In this document: one piece after another, positions 59,901 to 64,000 of the stretch
Numbering within the stretch: the first letter of the stretch is position 1
How the letters are laid out: the number at the start of each line of letters is the position of its first letter
Assembly: GCA_963693285.1 (NCBI GenBank)
Contig: OY848918.1
Coordinates: 12,262,960-12,326,959 of the forward strand
DNA length: 64,000 bases
Direction of reading: 5' to 3'
Source: Xestospongia muta
Taxonomy: Eukaryota > Porifera > Demospongiae > Haplosclerida > Petrosiidae
Notes under the pieces: generated by a model
Database searches by the model: none
The model's input: only the letters and a program-made list of their open reading frames with translations
Told to the model about the DNA's origin: nothing
Program-made: the position numbers and the translations under genes

Positions 59901-61843
59901 CAAAAACTTGCCATGAAGAATTATTAGGCTGTTTAGCATAACGATCACGAGGATGTTTTCGACCAGAATGCATAGGATGACTTTTTGAACGATTAAAAGG
60001 AAATGTTGGTGGTTGGTTAAAACTAGGCAATGATGATTGAGATCGGTATTCACGTTGAACAAGAGAATGCCTTTCAGATGTTACTTCATGATATTTAACT
60101 TCAGAGTTATCTATACAGGTGTGTATATTGAGTAAGAGAGAAGGATAAACAACATACCTTGTTGGTTTACATAACCTTTGTTAGTGGTCAGTGAGTTTGG
60201 AGATATCAAAGCTGGAGTGGAACCATCAAGTGGAGTATTGACACCTTTAAGAATGAAGGAAAAATTTCGAGTAAGCATCATTAAAAAAACAATTGACCAA
60301 TATATGGTTATACACATTGTACAATGCAAAGAATTAAATCCACTATAGAAGTGACTGTTGACATATCTATATAGTCAGTCAACTATGATAATTTATTAAT
60401 TCTTGGATAAAATTAGATTCTGTGCCAGGACTGCTACTATGGAAGTCATAACATACACTTCGATGTATATTGTTGAGATTCATGAAAAAAATTCAGTTAA
60501 AACAACCAATTTATGTTAACAATACAGTATAAATTATGGCATGCCACTGCAAAAATAATACCGTATTTCCTCATATAAACACCTATCCCAAAAAAAAGCC
60601 TAGCAGCATGGCTGAAATAGCGTAAAAAACGCCCAGTCTTGAATAAATGCCTGGGTGTGGTCAATACGTCACGTGGTTTCTCGTGATATGGCGGCATCTA
60701 AAGAAAGCCAGCGAAGCTTTGCCATCAGCTTTAAAATTCATGCTGTACAAGTTGCTGAAGAAACTTCAAAATCTAATGCTTCGCACTTTATTTTACCTCC
60801 ATGCTTTAAAAAGTGCTACGAAACTTTTTGAGATGGATTGCAGCATGTGTCCTACGATTTTGCCGTCTCTCGTTAACAATACGGCGTATCTATCATGCAG
60901 GTTGCCTTCTTCTATCTTAGCTGGCAGCATCTCTCCAATAAATGGAGTCCATATAGTCTTGTAGATATGGTGGCCAGTAAAAAAGCTATTTTTCTTGAGT
61001 GTTTCCATATCGGTAGGTGGGGCCAACACATGCTTACTTTATAAGTTACTGATAGACACCCATCACCGAATAAACGCCTACCTCAATTAAACACCTACTT
61101 TTACAGTCAAGATAAGAAATAAACGCCTAGGTGTTTACATGAGGAAATACGGTATGTTATTTTAACAACCAATTTGTAGTTTACGTGTGTGGAATCCAAA
61201 TTCTTTACTCACTATATAGTTTGAAAGCATTACAAAGCAACAGATTATATAGTCAATAATTCACATGAACTATGAATTCCATAGTAATCACTCATGTAGT
61301 CTACAAATTGTTAGTTAAAGTAACGTATTAATTATTACAGTAATCAACCTACTTGATGTATCTTCTATAATCTTCTGACATATCTGGATTTGACTAATAA
61401 AATAGTCTAAAACAAATTCAGCTAGTTCACGTTTTTTATCTTGTATAAAGACCTTCATCAGTGCCAGATAGGTAGCATCACTACCATTCTCTTCTCTCCA
61501 TTTAAATAATGTTTCTGCTCTCCTGGTTCTTTCATCATTATTATCTTGTTTGATCTGTTCTGCATCAGCTTTTGTCAAACCAAGACTGAGAGCTAGTATA
61601 ACAATAGACTGAGTTATTTGAGTACTTAACTTTAGAAACAAATTGTCATCACATTTCTTAGACAGCTGTTCTCTACTAAGAGATTTCTTTGTTATAAGCT
61701 CTGTCAGAACCGTGAAAAGGAAAGATTATAGTAGTTGTTTAGGCTAGCACCACTGTATTTGATCAGTATCATTATTGATTATAACAGGTTAAATACAATT
61801 ATTATATTCGCTTACTTAAGTCTTCATTTGTAGGAACAGCCAT
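56928..61843 (-). CDS. NLR protein: DEATH, CARD-like, NACHT, LRR (1,177 aa)
   Basis: Six exons close exactly in frame, all phase-1 introns: 61843-61816, 61700-61353, 60244-60158, 60110-59622, 59571-59497, 59434-56928. Exon 2 encodes a DEATH domain (ILALSLGLTKADAEQIKQDN, AETLFKWREENGSDATYLAL). Exon 4 encodes a CARD-like domain (SSWQVFDKYYDEIVEILSQD). Exon 6 encodes NACHT, with Walker A GAPGIGKS at residues about 441-448 and Walker B LIILEGFDELP, then SFLHLTIQEFLAAYH and LRRs (LEKLNLSDNLIDDKGGHYL). The expected role is a cytosolic innate sensor that recruits adaptors through two different death folds. Intron 2 holds a transposon-like insert (60559-61154). The start MAVPTNEDL is the only methionine giving a clean DEATH exon. 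No lesions are seen. It faces an NLR pseudogene about 140 bp away. Confidence 0.9.
60559..61154. mobile_element. TIR element in intron 2 of the NLR gene
   Basis: Ends are taccgtatttcctcat and atgaggaaatacggta, perfect inverted repeats. Subterminal sequence repeats aaacgcct/aggcgttt motifs. The element is about 596 bp with a TA-type flank. It carries a minus-strand open frame (60793-61029) and no transposase. Confidence 0.8.
60793..61029 (-). pseudogene. HIRAN-like fragment inside the TIR element
   Basis: 79 codons including GHHIYKTIWTPFIGEML, then GNLHDRYAVLLTRDGKIVGH. This GxxxY.xxWxPxxGExLxxxxExxNxHDxYAVxxxxxGxxVGHxPxxIS pattern is a HIRAN-like module common in transposon-associated animal proteins. 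It is probably cargo or a relic; independent expression is doubtful. Confidence 0.5.
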
Positions 61844-61985
61844 CCTAACTATGTAACAGTGCTTATACCGGTATTAGGTGGAGCTGCTGTTGTCATGTGA
61901 TGTGTGACGCCCCTAGCTCTTGCAGGTCACTCCCCTTTGTAGATCATGGCAGAAGTGAGGAACTAAGTGGCCTCGTGATTTCAAG

Positions 61986-63560
61986 TTGTCTTCTGAGACG
62001 AATATTTTTATTGACTTAGCTATTGTTAAAAATGATCCAGATTACAATGATGAGTTCTCTCAAGCAACTGTCCATGGCTCTATTGATGAGATTGTTGAAA
62101 AGAAGAAGATACCTATATCTTTAGAGGATCTTTGTAAAATTCCTTGTGGCTCATCAATACTTTTAGATGGTGCTCCAGGTATTGGTAAGTCTATATTAAC
62201 TTTTGAGCTATGTCATCGATGGGTCAGTGGTACAGGATTCCAGAAACACAACTTGTTGGTATTACTGCAGTTAAGAGATAAAAGTATACAATCAAGTCTG
62301 TCATCTATTAAAAATTTGCTTGGATGTCATCTTGATGAGCAATCATGGAAATCAAAGGCTGTTCAAGATATTATTGACAAAAGAGCTAGTGGTGTGTTAA
62401 TTATTTTAGAAGGTTTTGATGAACTTCCTGATGACATGATAGCACTTGCAATAAATGATGTTCTATGACTAATGTTTCAAAAGCAACAATTATTGTTACA
62501 ATATGCCCCTTCTCAAAGCATTGATTACCAGGAAACATGAGTTCATTTAAATACCATATTGAAGTATTAGGATTCACAAAAGCTAGCATAGCTCAATACA
62601 TTCGCAAATTCTTTGATGCCAAAGATCCGTTACAACACACTTGCTTTCAAAAGTATATAAACGCTTTCCTCTAATTGAAGAATGTCTCTATGTTCCCATT
62701 AATCTTGTTATTGCAATTGTTTTAAATGTTTTTCAACATTCTTATAGAATTTTACCAACACTCTAGTATGAATGATATATCAACATTTAAAAAGTCTTCA
62801 TCCTAGTAAAAACATCAACTTTAATAGCCTAAGAGTTACCCAACCAACATTGTCTACATTTCACAGTCTTTGTAAGCTTGCATATGAAGGAATTCGCAAC
62901 AGACAACAATTAATTTTCTATCAGAAGCAAAATGAAAATATTGACACTTTAAACCTATTGCAAAAAGTATTACTAGTGATTCCAAGTAAATGGAGATGTG
63001 TTTGTTTATAGTTTTCTTCACTTGACAATCCAAGAGTTTCTAGCAGCCTACCATATATATACATTTAATGCCACCAGAAGAGCAACAGATACATTTTGAT
63101 AAATACAATAGTACCAGAGCTCCTGCATTAGCTACTATGATGTACTTTTTAGCTGGCCTGACTAACTTTGTTCATAACTTCCTAACAACTTTACCTTCCT
63201 CTCATCTCAAGTCACTTGAGTTTATCAATTGCACTATAGACTCTGTTACAGTTCATATTATAGTTGATGCAGTGATGAATAGCCAATCATTAGAGAAACT
63301 AAACCTCAGTGATAACCTAATAGATGATAAAGGTGGACATTATCTTGCTTATATGATACACTCACTGACTATAACAAACTCTTCAAATCATCCTGGTATG
63401 CAGAAACCACAACTCAATGAAGTACATTTAGATTGCAATACTGAAAGAACTGTCTGAGGCTCTTTGATGATTTCTTGTCATATCAATCACAACCATCCAT
63501 AAATCTTCATTTATCATCACAATGGCAAGAATATGTAACATTAATTGAAGTATGACAGAT
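61986..63560 (+). pseudogene. NLR pseudogene (NACHT and LRR remnants, internal deletion)
   Basis: It starts abruptly inside the pre-NACHT segment (TNIFIDLAIVKNDPDYNDEF), with intact-looking Walker A GAPGIGKS and LIILEGFDELP up to a break at 62468. It then continues in several frames (YIRKFFDAKD, LYVPINLVI, STFHSLCKLAYEGI, FLHLTIQEFLAAYH). At about 63175, AGLTNFVHNF jumps directly to LTTLPSSHLKSLEFINC, deleting the post-NACHT region and most LRRs. The end is LHLSSQWQEYV near 63545. Multiple stops and frameshifts and the absence of death-fold exons make it non-functional. Its 5' end lies about 140 bp from the start of the intact minus-strand NLR. Confidence 0.88.
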
Positions 63561-64000
63561 AGAGTTTGAAATTATTTGTGATTTGATAGAATAGAAAAGA
63601 ATTAGTAACACTTTAACAAACTATAGTAGTGTATTGTTATGTATACACGTATTTAACTTTGTAGTTTTTGACCCTTTGTCTGAATATTCAGACTGTATAA
63701 AATTCTTAATTGAAGTTTATGAATGCTAATTGTATTCATACTTTATAGTATAAATTAAGTGCAGCAGTGCTAGCTTACTTTAGAACATGGTCTAATAAAC
63801 TAATTACTTAATTTGTAGTATGGATTTACGCAACACATCAAATTACGAAAAAACATAACATTTTTGCTCAAGGATAAGATGACAAAGCCTCCAGTTTTAC
63901 ATAGATTTTGATATGCGATTCTTTCTATAAAGTGCTCCTCTTATATGTCAGAAATCATACGATATAGCAACTTTGTCACCGGAAGTCACATGCTGTAAAT
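63561..64000. other. Intergenic, nothing recognised
   Basis: AT-rich, no coding signature. Confidence 0.6.

Overview
This is animal nuclear DNA: AT-rich, with genes cut into many short exons by short GT-AG introns (often under 100 bp), abundant microsatellites, and families such as TRIM-NHL, dynein heavy chain, IFT46, TRAF-like and NACHT-LRR. Compact introns together with a local expansion of NACHT-LRR genes carrying death-fold N-termini point to a demosponge such as Amphimedon. That assignment is inference; nothing here names the species.

Layout. 1-2,107 (minus): TRIM-NHL gene, frameshifted twice and running off the left edge. 2,241-24,306 (minus): a very large, divergent dynein heavy chain with a recognisable linker, AAA ring and microtubule-binding stalk. 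AAA1, AAA2 and AAA4 have lost their P-loops, AAA3 keeps one, and the usual C-terminal domain is missing. 24,307-24,597: short divergent promoter with an X-box-like site. 24,598-27,055 (plus): intact IFT46 (10 exons, 335 aa). 27,975-29,157: palindromic GATC/TATA satellite. 29,185-33,244 (plus): NLR pseudogene. 34,108-38,837: a broken IFT46 duplicate and a hAT-type transposase, rearranged by what looks like one inversion. 38,999-43,453 (plus): intact NLR, 1,157 aa, two CARD-like domains. 43,982-44,880 (plus): small unrecognised gene. 44,869-47,087 (minus): TRAF-like RING/zinc-finger gene. 47-56 kb: gene-poor, with MINDY-like deubiquitinase fragments, a transposase scrap, a MITE, a TIR element carrying a RecQ-like helicase fragment, and an NLR relic. 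56,928-61,843 (minus): intact NLR, 1,177 aa, DEATH plus CARD-like. 61,986-63,560 (plus): NLR pseudogene with an internal deletion.

How the genes relate. IFT46 and the dynein-like gene form a head-to-head pair of cilium-related genes sharing about 290 bp of upstream DNA. The right half is an innate-immunity neighbourhood: two intact NLRs, two NLR pseudogenes and an NLR relic, with a TRAF-like gene between them. All introns in the two intact NLRs are phase 1, so their death-fold exons are symmetric and could be shuffled without breaking frame. Exon models were built by hand from splice signals and frame continuity; those for IFT46 and the two intact NLRs close exactly in frame. The dynein-like gene was not resolved exon by exon.
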